Assembly (NCBI GenBank): GCA_041917975.1
Contig: JAYRWN010000178.1
Coordinates: forward strand, 1-53,459
Reading direction: 5' to 3'
DNA: 53,459 nucleotides
Origin: JAYRWN01 sp041917975
GTDB lineage: Bacteria > Bacteroidota > Bacteroidia > Chitinophagales > Saprospiraceae
Below are positions 9,506 through 16,830 of the stretch, one piece after another; positions within the stretch are counted from its first letter, which is position 1, and the number at the start of each line of letters is the position of its first letter. Under the pieces are notes generated by a model. The model was not told where the DNA came from. It did not search any database and worked only from the letters and a program-made list of their open reading frames with translations. Position numbers and translations under genes: made by a program.

Positions 9506-9514
9506 ATTAGATTA

Positions 9515-9531
9515 TTTAGACAAAATCTAAA
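9515..9531 (-). promoter_or_regulatory. candidate metal-responsive operator of feoAB
   Basis: A 17-bp inverted repeat, TTTAGACAAAATCTAAA: 6-bp perfect arms and a 5-bp spacer. It starts directly next to the predicted minus-strand -7 element (9532-9539), so it should cover the transcription start of feoAB. Symmetry and base content resemble DtxR/MntR-type operators. Three GATTATT heptamers (9510-9516 +, 9536-9542 -, 9551-9557 +) also fit the loose NATWAT Fur hexamer, so either regulator is possible. The link to iron is inferred from the genes it serves. Confidence 0.55.
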
Positions 9532-9539
9532 CAAAAATA
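9532..9539 (-). promoter_or_regulatory. feoAB -7 promoter element
   Basis: The minus strand reads TATTTTTG, matching the Bacteroidota TAnnTTTG. A TTTA lies 17 nt further upstream, one mismatch from the -33 TTTG. The transcript would start inside the adjacent palindrome, giving a leader of roughly 20 nt before the TTG codon. Confidence 0.5.
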
Positions 9540-9574
9540 ATCTGAATTTGGATTATTAAACTCCGTCGTAGTTT

Positions 9575-9582
9575 TATTTTTG
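9575..9582 (+). promoter_or_regulatory. ferritin -7 promoter element
   Basis: TATTTTTG matches TAnnTTTG, 42 nt upstream of the ferritin ATG. A TTTG at 9547-9550 is 24 nt away, longer than usual, so the -33 box is uncertain. Confidence 0.4.
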
Positions 9583-9623
9583 TTCCCTTGTTATGATTTA
9601 CATCATCAAAACCTAACTAAAGA

Positions 9624-10151
9624 ATGGTTTCTAAGAAAATAATTGACGCTCTGAATAATCAAATTTCCTTGGAAGGTTATGCCTCCCAATTGTATTTAGC
9701 TATGTCCGTGTGGTGTGACCAAGAGGGCTTAAAAGGATGTCAACGATTCCTTCGTCGTCAATCCGATGAAGAACGTATGCACATGCTTAAGATTGTGGAC
9801 TATTTAAGCACTGTCAATGTTCGTGCAGATATTCCAGGTGTTGCTTTACCCTCCGGAGCCTTTGAAAGTATCCGGGAATTGTTCGAACAAGTCTATGCAC
9901 ACGAGCAGAAAGTCACTCACTCCATCCATGCTTTGGTAGACTTGAGTGTCGAAGAAAAAGATTATGGCACCCAAAATTTCTTACAATGGTATGTGACTGA
10001 ACAGCGGGAAGAAGAGGATTTGGCTCGCAGTATATTGGATACCATAAAACTTATCGGCTCCGGGGCTCAATCTTTGTACTTTATCGACAAAGAAGTCGAC
10101 CAAATCAATAAATCAGCCCAAGCAGCCGAAGTCACAAATGAAGGAAATTAA
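9624..10151 (+). CDS. ftnA: non-haem ferritin (FtnA type)
   Basis: A cytoplasmic iron-storage protein of 175 aa. The residues that form the ferroxidase centre in E. coli FtnA are found at the same numbers: Glu17, Glu50, His53, Glu94, Gln127, and site-C glutamates at 126, 129 and 130. So it should oxidise and store Fe(II) in a 24-mer cage. No haem-binding Met typical of bacterioferritin is apparent. It is divergent from feoAB across 118 nt, pairing uptake and storage around one control region; opposite metal responses would make biological sense but are not shown. Confidence 0.94.
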   Translation: MVSKKIIDALNNQISLEGYASQLYLAMSVWCDQEGLKGCQRFLRRQSDEERMHMLKIVDYLSTVNVRADIPGVALPSGAFESIRELFEQVYAHEQKVTHSIHALVDLSVEEKDYGTQNFLQWYVTEQREEEDLARSILDTIKLIGSGAQSLYFIDKEVDQINKSAQAAEVTNEGN

Positions 10152-10192
10152 CCAACACAATGACTGTGTAGAGATATTGCCTGTTGGCTTAA
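10148..10192. repeat. inverted repeat between convergent stop codons
   Basis: TTAACCAACA (10148-10157) pairs with TGTTGGCTTAA (10182-10192) with one bulged base; an inner ACACA/TGTGT pair can stack in the loop. The stop codons of the ferritin gene and the convergent lipoprotein gene lie in the two arms. There is no long T-run, so terminator function on either strand is only possible. Confidence 0.3.
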
Positions 10193-10845
10193 TTCTTTCC
10201 GATCAGGAATTTTAGACCGAGTCCGATCTGATATAACCCAACCCCAAATTCATCAAATGCAGATCCGACATCATCCAGGTCGCCCAATATCTTAAAATAA
10301 TTGCCTTCAATGTTGAATTTTACCCGGCTTCCAAACTCTAATCCTATTGAAGCCCCTCCATAATTCAAACTGCCTTCCCCCGGTATAAATTGAGATATAA
10401 ACCGTGGGTTAGTATAAATGGCAAACTTTTCTGTTGGATGCACAGAAATAAATAAAGGGACATGACCCTGTAACAATAAAGCATCCAGAGTACCACCCTG
10501 AAATCCTAAACCTCCACCTAAAGCCATGGCGAACAAAGACTGGCGATCACCCAGAAATTGATACTTTAAATCAAATACCCCCGACAAACCCGTAGAAAGC
10601 TTTAACCCTAAATCCATTTTTTCGCCCACGCCATAGCGGCCCCAAAACTCAAATACGGGAAGCACTGCCGTTTCGTCATCCACATTATTAATAAAATCGG
10701 TAAATCCAGCCCCACTGGCTGCAAAGCCAATTTCCGCATTATTTTTACCGACGCTTTTCGCAGTGGTAAAGCTGGACAATTGTGCACAATTTGAAAATAT
10801 CAATACTACTGTAAAGAAAAGGACAATGCTTATTAATCGTTTCAT
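10189..10845 (-). CDS. outer-membrane lipoprotein, hypothetical, barrel-like
   Basis: A 218-aa protein of unknown function. Starting at Met 10845 (MKRLISIVLFF) gives a compact lipoprotein signal with lipobox IFSNC; the open frame extends 7 codons further but adds a non-signal tail. The mature part is rich in Gly/aromatic alternation (e.g. FAMALGGGLGFQGG, YQIGLGLKFLIG), suggesting amphipathic beta strands and possibly a small barrel. No enzymatic motif was found. It has its own candidate promoter and converges on the ferritin gene, without evidence of an iron role. Confidence 0.65.
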   Translation of the reverse strand: MKRLISIVLFFTVVLIFSNCAQLSSFTTAKSVGKNNAEIGFAASGAGFTDFINNVDDETAVLPVFEFWGRYGVGEKMDLGLKLSTGLSGVFDLKYQFLGDRQSLFAMALGGGLGFQGGTLDALLLQGHVPLFISVHPTEKFAIYTNPRFISQFIPGEGSLNYGGASIGLEFGSRVKFNIEGNYFKILGDLDDVGSAFDEFGVGLYQIGLGLKFLIGKN

Positions 10846-10863
10846 TGGTTGCTGTGTATTAAA

Positions 10864-10871
10864 CAAATATA
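10864..10871 (-). promoter_or_regulatory. -7 element for the barrel-like lipoprotein gene
   Basis: The minus strand reads TATATTTG, a full TAnnTTTG match, about 19 nt before the ATG at 10845. No clear TTTG was found 19-21 nt upstream. Confidence 0.35.
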
Positions 10872-10970
10872 TGACATAGCCGTTAGATCACATATCATTT
10901 TATTTAATGTTTTATCTTACAAATCGGATTTAATCTTTCCCAGAGCCTAAAAATAAAAGCGGAGTTATAT

Positions 10971-11393
10971 TTACCCTAACTTCGCGCTCCCAAATAATAC
11001 TGAAAACGCCTTGCACCAAATTAAAACATAGGGTTTTTTAACCGTGTCGGTGCCATCCGGAACTGATACTTTATAATTTCCATTAAAAACATCTTTGGAG
11101 AGTTCTATAAATCCTTTGGCATCTTTGTCTTCTGCCAGGTAAATGCGTAAATCCGGCCCGCCGTCAACTTTAAAATTTTCAAATACTAAAAACAACTTAC
11201 CCGCAGCATCCTTACTTAAAGTCACTTTGCCTGAGGTAGATGGATGTGCTCTGGATCCTTCAAAATTACCAGTACTGATTACAGTCAGATTAGGATCATT
11301 TGGCTTTACATCATCCATTTTTACTTCCAGCTCTTTAGCGCAGGAGAATAATCCAATGACCAGGAATACCATTAGTAATTTAATAGACCTCAT
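10971..11393 (-). CDS. DM13-domain lipoprotein
   Basis: A 140-aa protein. From Met 11393 it has a short lipoprotein signal ending GLFSC (lipobox Cys near residue 18). The rest is a single DM13 domain: STGNFEGSRAHPSTSGKVTL, LFLVFENFKVDGGPDLRIYL, and the closing IWCKAFSVLFGSAKL with the conserved Cys. DM13 domains have been proposed to take part in redox or electron transfer at the cell surface; that role is inferred for the family and not proven. The open frame begins 10 codons earlier, but the lipobox position favours the internal Met. Confidence 0.85.
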   Translation of the reverse strand: MRSIKLLMVFLVIGLFSCAKELEVKMDDVKPNDPNLTVISTGNFEGSRAHPSTSGKVTLSKDAAGKLFLVFENFKVDGGPDLRIYLAEDKDAKGFIELSKDVFNGNYKVSVPDGTDTVKKPYVLIWCKAFSVLFGSAKLG

Positions 11394-11427
11394 TCGAAAG
11401 AATTTTTTATTTGATTTAAACAAGTTT

Positions 11428-11435
11428 CAAAATTA
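11428..11435 (-). promoter_or_regulatory. -7 element for the DM13 lipoprotein gene
   Basis: The minus strand reads TAATTTTG (TAnnTTTG), 35 nt before the ATG at 11393. It lies in the 78-nt gap after the metallo-hydrolase gene; the -33 box is not evident. Confidence 0.35.
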
Positions 11436-11471
11436 TCTGCGGCTTCGCTCTTTATTATACGCTAAATAAGG

Positions 11472-12443
11472 TCATTTGGTTGATTCCAATGAGAAAAAAA
11501 ATATTTGTCCTTGCTCAAGAACCCCAAGCCCTGCCTCCTGCACCTTTTTTGTTGCGTCTGAATGAGGGTCTAACACCGGATTGGTGTGATTAAAATGAGT
11601 AAAATATACATTATTTTTTTGATTAGCCGGCAATCCATTAAATAAGCTCAGGCTTTCTTGAATAAATGGATGAGGCACTTCTTTTATATCGCGACCAGGC
11701 AATTCATCTCCATCATAAAAACATCCATCCACCATGGCTACATCGACCTGTTTAATCATTTCCACTACGTTGACTGACCATTTTTCCCACTTATCTATAT
11801 CCGGAAGGTACAAAATTTTGTGCCCTCCAATCTGAATAACAAATGCAGCAGTTTCACTGTACTCATCACGATGAGGTACGAGATGCGGTGTTACCTGAAT
11901 ATGTTTATTTAACCATATCGCACTATCTGCACTTAAGGGTCTCAGGATAATATTTTTTAATTTAACCAATTGGCTCCATGGTCCGTGGTCAATAAGGAAC
12001 TGTTTCATCCTGGGTAACACATACACCGGTATTTGTTTAGCCCCCATGGCTTCATGCCCTAAATACATTAATCCGGTATAATGCCCGATATGCGCGTGAG
12101 TTAGCAGAACCCCTGCTAATTCGTAATCCGGTTGCACTTGTCTGTGCAACAAGGTTAATTGGCTGGGAAAATCCGGTGTAGCATCAATAATCCAGTATTG
12201 CCGGCTGGATGAATCTATTATAGCTATACTAGCCCGAAACCGACTTAACGAAACATCCAAATGCGCACGCTGGCAACAGGCCTTCTGGCAACCAATTTGT
12301 GGGTATCCGCCGTCCTGGCTTATCCCCAATACCATAATTTGCAAGGTGCTGGATTGACTGAAAAGGGGCAAGTAGGCCCATAACCACCAAACAAAAAAAT
12401 ACTTTCTGGGTAAATAATTATTGAGGACTTGTTTCAGCTTCAT
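11472..12443 (-). CDS. exported PqqB-like MBL-fold metallo-hydrolase
   Basis: A 323-aa protein with a hydrophobic N-terminus ending FSQS that looks like a signal peptide, so probably periplasmic. The mature part starts with VLGISQDGGYPQIGCQKACC and later has YFTHFNHTNPVL, both reminiscent of the PqqB branch of the metallo-beta-lactamase superfamily. The metal motif reads THAHIGH (His116, His118, His121): the usual Asp of HxHxDH is Gly120. PQQ synthesis is not implied, since no other pqq genes are near. The substrate is unknown. It overlaps the atpC 3' end by 26 nt on the same strand and is likely co-transcribed with the ATP synthase pair. Confidence 0.8.
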   Translation of the reverse strand: MKLKQVLNNYLPRKYFFVWWLWAYLPLFSQSSTLQIMVLGISQDGGYPQIGCQKACCQRAHLDVSLSRFRASIAIIDSSSRQYWIIDATPDFPSQLTLLHRQVQPDYELAGVLLTHAHIGHYTGLMYLGHEAMGAKQIPVYVLPRMKQFLIDHGPWSQLVKLKNIILRPLSADSAIWLNKHIQVTPHLVPHRDEYSETAAFVIQIGGHKILYLPDIDKWEKWSVNVVEMIKQVDVAMVDGCFYDGDELPGRDIKEVPHPFIQESLSLFNGLPANQKNNVYFTHFNHTNPVLDPHSDATKKVQEAGLGVLEQGQIFFFSLESTK

Positions 12444-12675
12444 TCACCAGGATGGAAACATTGTTGTTAAGGACTTCGATGAATCCGTGCTGTATTTCGA
12501 ATTTGACTATTTCGCCTTGTATGGTTTTAATACTTATCACACCTTTCTGCAGTGATGAAACGATAGGAGCATGCCCTTTAAGAATTTCAAAGATCCCTGT
12601 GGTACCAGGGACTTTCACCGCTTGAGCTTCACCATGAAATACTTCCTGACGTGGAGTTAAAACCGTAACATTCAT
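12418..12675 (-). CDS. atpC: F1 ATP synthase epsilon subunit, short form
   Basis: An 85-aa epsilon subunit, part of the central stalk of F1. It contains the N-terminal beta-sandwich (MNVTVLTPRQEVFHGEAQ, VPGTTGIFEILKGHAPIVSS) and ends after it. The C-terminal two-helix domain of the 130-140-aa enterobacterial protein, which inhibits ATP hydrolysis, is absent. Short epsilons are usual in Bacteroidota, so this is not a truncation by mutation. It lies 9 nt downstream of atpD. Confidence 0.93.
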   Translation of the reverse strand: MNVTVLTPRQEVFHGEAQAVKVPGTTGIFEILKGHAPIVSSLQKGVISIKTIQGEIVKFEIQHGFIEVLNNNVSILVNEAETSPQ

Positions 12676-12684
12676 GGCCTTGAC

Positions 12685-14208
12685 TTATTTACCTCTGGTG
12701 GCTTCGTCCAATAATTTTTTACCTTTAGCTATAGCTTCATCAATAGTTCCCACCAGGTTAAAAGCTGACTCAGGGTATTCGTCCAACCCTCCATCAATAA
12801 TCATATTAAATCCGCGAATGGTTTCTTCGATAGGCACCAACACCCCTTTTAAGCCGGTAAATGCTTCAGCTACATGGAATGGTTGGGACAAAAAGCGTTG
12901 GACCCGCCGTGCCCGGTAGACCACCATTTTATCATCTTCGGATAATTCTTCCATGCCCAAAATGGCAATGATGTCCTGCAATTCATTGTACCGCTGAAGA
13001 ATATTGATAACCCGCTGGGCTGTGCGGTAATGCTCCTCTCCAATAATTTTCGGATCAAGAATTCGTGATGTAGAATCCAAAGGATCCACAGCCGGGTAAA
13101 TACCTAATGAGGCGATTTTACGGCTTAATACGGTGGTAGCATCCAAGTGGGCAAACGTCGTTGCTGGAGCTGGGTCAGTCAAGTCATCCGCAGGCACGTA
13201 CACAGCTTGTACAGACGTGATCGAACCCCGTTTAGTAGAGGTTATACGCTCCTGCATCAGACCCATTTCGGTAGCCAAAGTAGGTTGATAACCTACTGCG
13301 GACGGCATCCTGCCTAATAAAGCAGATACTTCTGATCCAGCTTGGGTAAAACGGAAAATGTTATCAATAAAAAACAGGATATCTCTTCCGCCATTAGGAT
13401 CTTTTAAATCACCATCCCGGTAATATTCGGCCACAGTTAGTCCCGATAGGGCTACTCTGGCGCGCGCTCCCGGAGGTTCATTCATCTGACCAAATACGAA
13501 GGTAGCTTTTGATTCCTTTAAAGCGTTTGGGTCAACTTTAGACAAGTCCCAGCCTCCTTTTTCCATAGAGTGCATAAAATCATCACCATAACGGATAATG
13601 CCCGCTTCTAACATTTCTCGTAACAGGTCATTACCTTCACGGGTCCTTTCTCCAACTCCCGCAAATACAGAGATACCATCGTATCCTTTAGCGATATTAT
13701 TAATTAGTTCCTGTATTAACACCGTTTTACCAACCCCAGCACCACCGAACAGTCCGATTTTACCGCCTTTGGCATAAGGTTCGATGAGGTCAATAACTTT
13801 AATACCGGTATATAACACTTCATTCTCTGTAGATAAGTCTTCAAATCTGGGTGCTTTACTATGGATTGGGCGAGCAGAAGCGTCCATTTTAACCTCACCC
13901 ATACCATCTATCGGCTTTCCAACCACGTTAAATAAACGTCCTTTTATTTGTTCCCCGGTTGGCATCTTTATAGGCATCCCGGTATCAATAACTTCGGTAC
14001 CTCTGGAGAGTCCATCCGTAGAGTCCATCGCTACTGTGCGCACGCTGTCCTCTCCCAGATGTTGCTGACATTCAAGCACCAGATCTTCACCAGATGGTCT
14101 TTTTATCACCAAAGCATTCAAAATATCAGGAAGTTTGGAACCCTGATCAGTAAAACTCACGTCGACCACCGGTCCAATCACTTGTTTAACTTTACCTAAA
14201 TTAGCCAT
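12685..14208 (-). CDS. atpD: F1 ATP synthase beta subunit
   Basis: The catalytic beta subunit of the F1Fo ATP synthase, 507 aa, full length. It shows Walker A GGAGVGKTVL, the catalytic Glu/Arg finger context GVGERTREGNDL, Walker B ILFFIDNIFRFTQAGSEVSA, and the conserved ALLGRMPSAVGYQPTLATEM. Only atpD and atpC are here; the remaining subunit genes must lie elsewhere, a split common in Bacteroidota. A well-formed promoter sits upstream at 14250-14281. Confidence 0.98.
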   Translation of the reverse strand: MANLGKVKQVIGPVVDVSFTDQGSKLPDILNALVIKRPSGEDLVLECQQHLGEDSVRTVAMDSTDGLSRGTEVIDTGMPIKMPTGEQIKGRLFNVVGKPIDGMGEVKMDASARPIHSKAPRFEDLSTENEVLYTGIKVIDLIEPYAKGGKIGLFGGAGVGKTVLIQELINNIAKGYDGISVFAGVGERTREGNDLLREMLEAGIIRYGDDFMHSMEKGGWDLSKVDPNALKESKATFVFGQMNEPPGARARVALSGLTVAEYYRDGDLKDPNGGRDILFFIDNIFRFTQAGSEVSALLGRMPSAVGYQPTLATEMGLMQERITSTKRGSITSVQAVYVPADDLTDPAPATTFAHLDATTVLSRKIASLGIYPAVDPLDSTSRILDPKIIGEEHYRTAQRVINILQRYNELQDIIAILGMEELSEDDKMVVYRARRVQRFLSQPFHVAEAFTGLKGVLVPIEETIRGFNMIIDGGLDEYPESAFNLVGTIDEAIAKGKKLLDEATRGK

Positions 14209-14249
14209 ATAATGAAATTATTGCGGAAAGCTTTTTTTGAAAAACGGGG

Positions 14250-14281
14250 CAAAGATATGCCATAATAAATATTTCACCAAA
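14250..14281 (-). promoter_or_regulatory. atpDC promoter
   Basis: The minus strand reads TTTG (14278-14281), a 20-nt spacer, then TATCTTTG (14250-14257), an exact match to the Bacteroidota -33/-7 pattern. The predicted start leaves a leader of about 35-40 nt before the atpD ATG. Confidence 0.65.
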
Positions 14282-14306
14282 CGTTCGGGAGTTAATTTGA
14301 CTTCAT

Positions 14307-15182
14307 TTATACATGACGTTCAGCATGATAAGATGATCTTACCAACGGACCACTCTCTACATAATCAAAACCCAAAGCCATGCCTATCTCGCGATATTCT
14401 GCAAATTGATCGGGGTGAATATATTCTGCCACCTCGAGATGCAAAATTGTAGGCTGCAAATATTGGCCAAGGGTAAGCACATCACAATCGTGTTGCCGAA
14501 GGTCTTCCATACTGCGTACGACTTCTTCTTTGGTTTCTCCAATACCTAACATGATCCCGGACTTAGTCCGTTTCCCAAATGTTTTAGTGCGTTTTATTTG
14601 CTCTAAACTCCGGCTGTATTTGGCTTGCGGGCGAACTAATCGGTATAAACGTTCTACGGTTTCTATATTATGTGACACCACTTCTTGACCTCCTTCGATC
14701 ATATGGATTAAAGCATCCCACCGGGCTTTTACATCTGGTATTAGGGTTTCTATAGTGGTTTCAGGTGTAAGTCCTTTTATCGCCACTACCGTTTTATACC
14801 AAATGTCTGCTCCACAGTCTGCAAGTTCATCTCGGTTCACCGAAGTAATGACAGCATGGCGCACCTTCATCAGCTGAATTGCTTCCGCTACACGTTGAGG
14901 TTCATCTTCATCATATTCAATGGGGCGACCTGTTTTTACAGCACAAAATGAACAGGATCGTGTACAAACATTGCCTAAAATCATAAAAGTAGCTGTACCG
15001 GCGCCCCAGCATTCACCCATATTGGGACAATTACCACTTTGGCAGATGGTGTGTAGTTTATAATTATCCACCAAGTGCCTTACTTGGCGATAGTTTTCAC
15101 CGATGGGCAATTTTACCCTTAACCATTCGGGTTTACGTCGCCGTGGTTCTGTGGAAGCATTAACAACAGGCAATGAATACAT
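14307..15182 (-). CDS. lipA: lipoyl synthase
   Basis: A radical SAM enzyme that inserts two sulfurs into protein-bound octanoate to make lipoyl groups for 2-oxoacid dehydrogenases and the glycine cleavage system. The 291-aa product has both clusters: the auxiliary-cluster motif CQSGNCPNMGEC and the radical SAM motif CTRSCSFC, plus GIGET and the closing Ser-rich tail (VESGPLVRSSYHAE) that ligates the auxiliary cluster. Length is normal. It lies 21 nt after the barrel-like gene on the same strand. Confidence 0.97.
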   Translation of the reverse strand: MYSLPVVNASTEPRRRKPEWLRVKLPIGENYRQVRHLVDNYKLHTICQSGNCPNMGECWGAGTATFMILGNVCTRSCSFCAVKTGRPIEYDEDEPQRVAEAIQLMKVRHAVITSVNRDELADCGADIWYKTVVAIKGLTPETTIETLIPDVKARWDALIHMIEGGQEVVSHNIETVERLYRLVRPQAKYSRSLEQIKRTKTFGKRTKSGIMLGIGETKEEVVRSMEDLRQHDCDVLTLGQYLQPTILHLEVAEYIHPDQFAEYREIGMALGFDYVESGPLVRSSYHAERHV

Positions 15183-15203
15183 GGATTGAAAAACAAGGAG
15201 AAT

Positions 15204-16001
15204 TTATTTTCGTTTACCGAATTGTAAACTTAAGAAGAGATTAAAAAAATAAGGTTGATTATTCTCTATCACCATTATCGGCATTTTCTTCGCAAAAAGG
15301 TCTAATTGCACCCCGGCTTCCAAAAACCTTACATAATTGTCTTCAGGTCCCCACGAAAAATGCATACTCCCTTTACCAGTCAGGCCTGGCACAAATTTTA
15401 TTTCATTCAACCCGGTCGAAAAACCCGCATGCCCCGTTATTTTAGTAGGGTCCAGAAAAAAGTTCGCATTTTCTTCTGAGTATTTTTCTTCCTGACTGGT
15501 GATAGCACTGTGATTGTTGACATCTAAACGTTTGAGAAGTAAGTAGTAAGGTTTTAACATACCCAAAGCTACTCCGCCTTGATAGCTTACGCCGACAGCC
15601 ACGCCTCGGCGTTTTGCTTTTTCTCCTAAATAATACGTTTGTCCCGCCATTGCCCTTAAGGCCATCAAGGCATTTTGTTTTCCATAGGTATAACCGGATA
15701 CATTGGTCAATGACCGTAATAACGTCTGTGACCGCAGACTTTGCCTAAACTCACGGGGATGGCGAATATTGCCAAATTCTACTTGATAGAAATTCGTAAG
15801 GTAGTATTTTTTGATTTCTCCCTTCCGGTAGCCCAATTGAAAACCATTAGTATGGAGGGCAAGTTTAAACGATTTTTCTTCCTTAAATAACAAACCACGA
15901 CGCAAGCCGTCATCCAAGCGGGGATTAACTATCGTTTGTGCTTTCAGATGTAATAAACACCCAATACAAAAACTAATCGTCCACCAAAGTTTATTCCGCA
16001 T
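15204..16001 (-). CDS. conserved hypothetical exported, barrel-like protein
   Basis: A 265-aa protein of unknown function. Beginning at Met 16001 (MRNKLWWTISF) gives a typical signal peptide ending HLKAQ; the frame extends 19 codons upstream with a charged, non-signal sequence, so the internal Met is chosen. The mature part has many short amphipathic strands (e.g. LALHTNGFQLGYRKG, YFFNLFLSLQFGKRK), fitting an outer-membrane beta barrel. The C-terminus is basic rather than a canonical terminal aromatic. It is upstream of lipA and probably on the same transcript, with no functional link evident. Confidence 0.65.
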   Translation of the reverse strand: MRNKLWWTISFCIGCLLHLKAQTIVNPRLDDGLRRGLLFKEEKSFKLALHTNGFQLGYRKGEIKKYYLTNFYQVEFGNIRHPREFRQSLRSQTLLRSLTNVSGYTYGKQNALMALRAMAGQTYYLGEKAKRRGVAVGVSYQGGVALGMLKPYYLLLKRLDVNNHSAITSQEEKYSEENANFFLDPTKITGHAGFSTGLNEIKFVPGLTGKGSMHFSWGPEDNYVRFLEAGVQLDLFAKKMPIMVIENNQPYFFNLFLSLQFGKRK

Positions 16002-16133
16002 AATAGCTTTCAGAGACTCATTTAAGGTCAATTTACCCTTATCACTCGTATTTTCCAAATAGACGAGTGGTTAAATCAGGTTTTTAACTAAATTTTTCTT
16101 TAATTTGCTCTATACCAATATTTAAGGACCATC

Positions 16134-16784
16134 ATGCTCACGGTACTAGAAAATCAAAACAGCATAGCGAATCAATTTATAGCCGAACTACGTGGAACCA
16201 GCGAACAAATTGATAGAATGCGCTTTCGAAACAACTTGCTACGCCTCGGTGAAATTATGGCGTATGAACTGAGTAAAAGCTTTCATTACGAACAAAAAAT
16301 TGTAGAAACTCCTCTAGGCACCTCGACCATTTTTTTACCTTCAGACCGTATCGTTCTGGCAACCATATTAAGGGCGGGCTTGCCTATCCATCAAGGTCTA
16401 TTAAACTTTTTTGATCGTGCTGACAATGGATTTATTTCGGCTTACCGGGTTCATGAAGAAGATGGAAATTTTGAGATAAGTATGGAGTACATCACTTGCC
16501 CGGACCTGGATGGTGCAGTTTTAGTGATAAGTGACCCCATGCTAGCTACCGGAGCATCTCTTAGTAAAGCCCTCCAATACCTGCAGCGCTATGGTAAACC
16601 AAAAGCTATCCACGTCGTCTCGGTTATCGCGGCGCGGGATGGTGTTAATCATATTAACCGCCTTTATCCACATATACACCTGTGGGTAGCCGCTATTGAT
16701 GAAGAATTGACCGCCAAGGCTTACATCGTCCCCGGCTTGGGAGACGCCGGAGACTTGGCTTACGGTTCAAAAATCCACTTATGA
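16134..16784 (+). CDS. upp: uracil phosphoribosyltransferase
   Basis: Converts uracil and PRPP to UMP (pyrimidine salvage, cytoplasm). The 216-aa protein has the PRPP-binding loop VLVISDPMLATGASLSKAL, the upstream RAGLPIHQGL block, and the uracil-binding C-terminus YIVPGLGDAGDLAYGSK. Length is normal. It is divergent from the barrel-like gene and 46 nt upstream of the symporter. The neighbouring symporter could in principle import a nucleobase, but its family does not show this. Confidence 0.95.
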   Translation: MLTVLENQNSIANQFIAELRGTSEQIDRMRFRNNLLRLGEIMAYELSKSFHYEQKIVETPLGTSTIFLPSDRIVLATILRAGLPIHQGLLNFFDRADNGFISAYRVHEEDGNFEISMEYITCPDLDGAVLVISDPMLATGASLSKALQYLQRYGKPKAIHVVSVIAARDGVNHINRLYPHIHLWVAAIDEELTAKAYIVPGLGDAGDLAYGSKIHL

Positions 16785-16830
16785 GCATGCAGGTTTTTGG
16801 TTTTTCTTATCTACAAATCTTCTTTGATAC

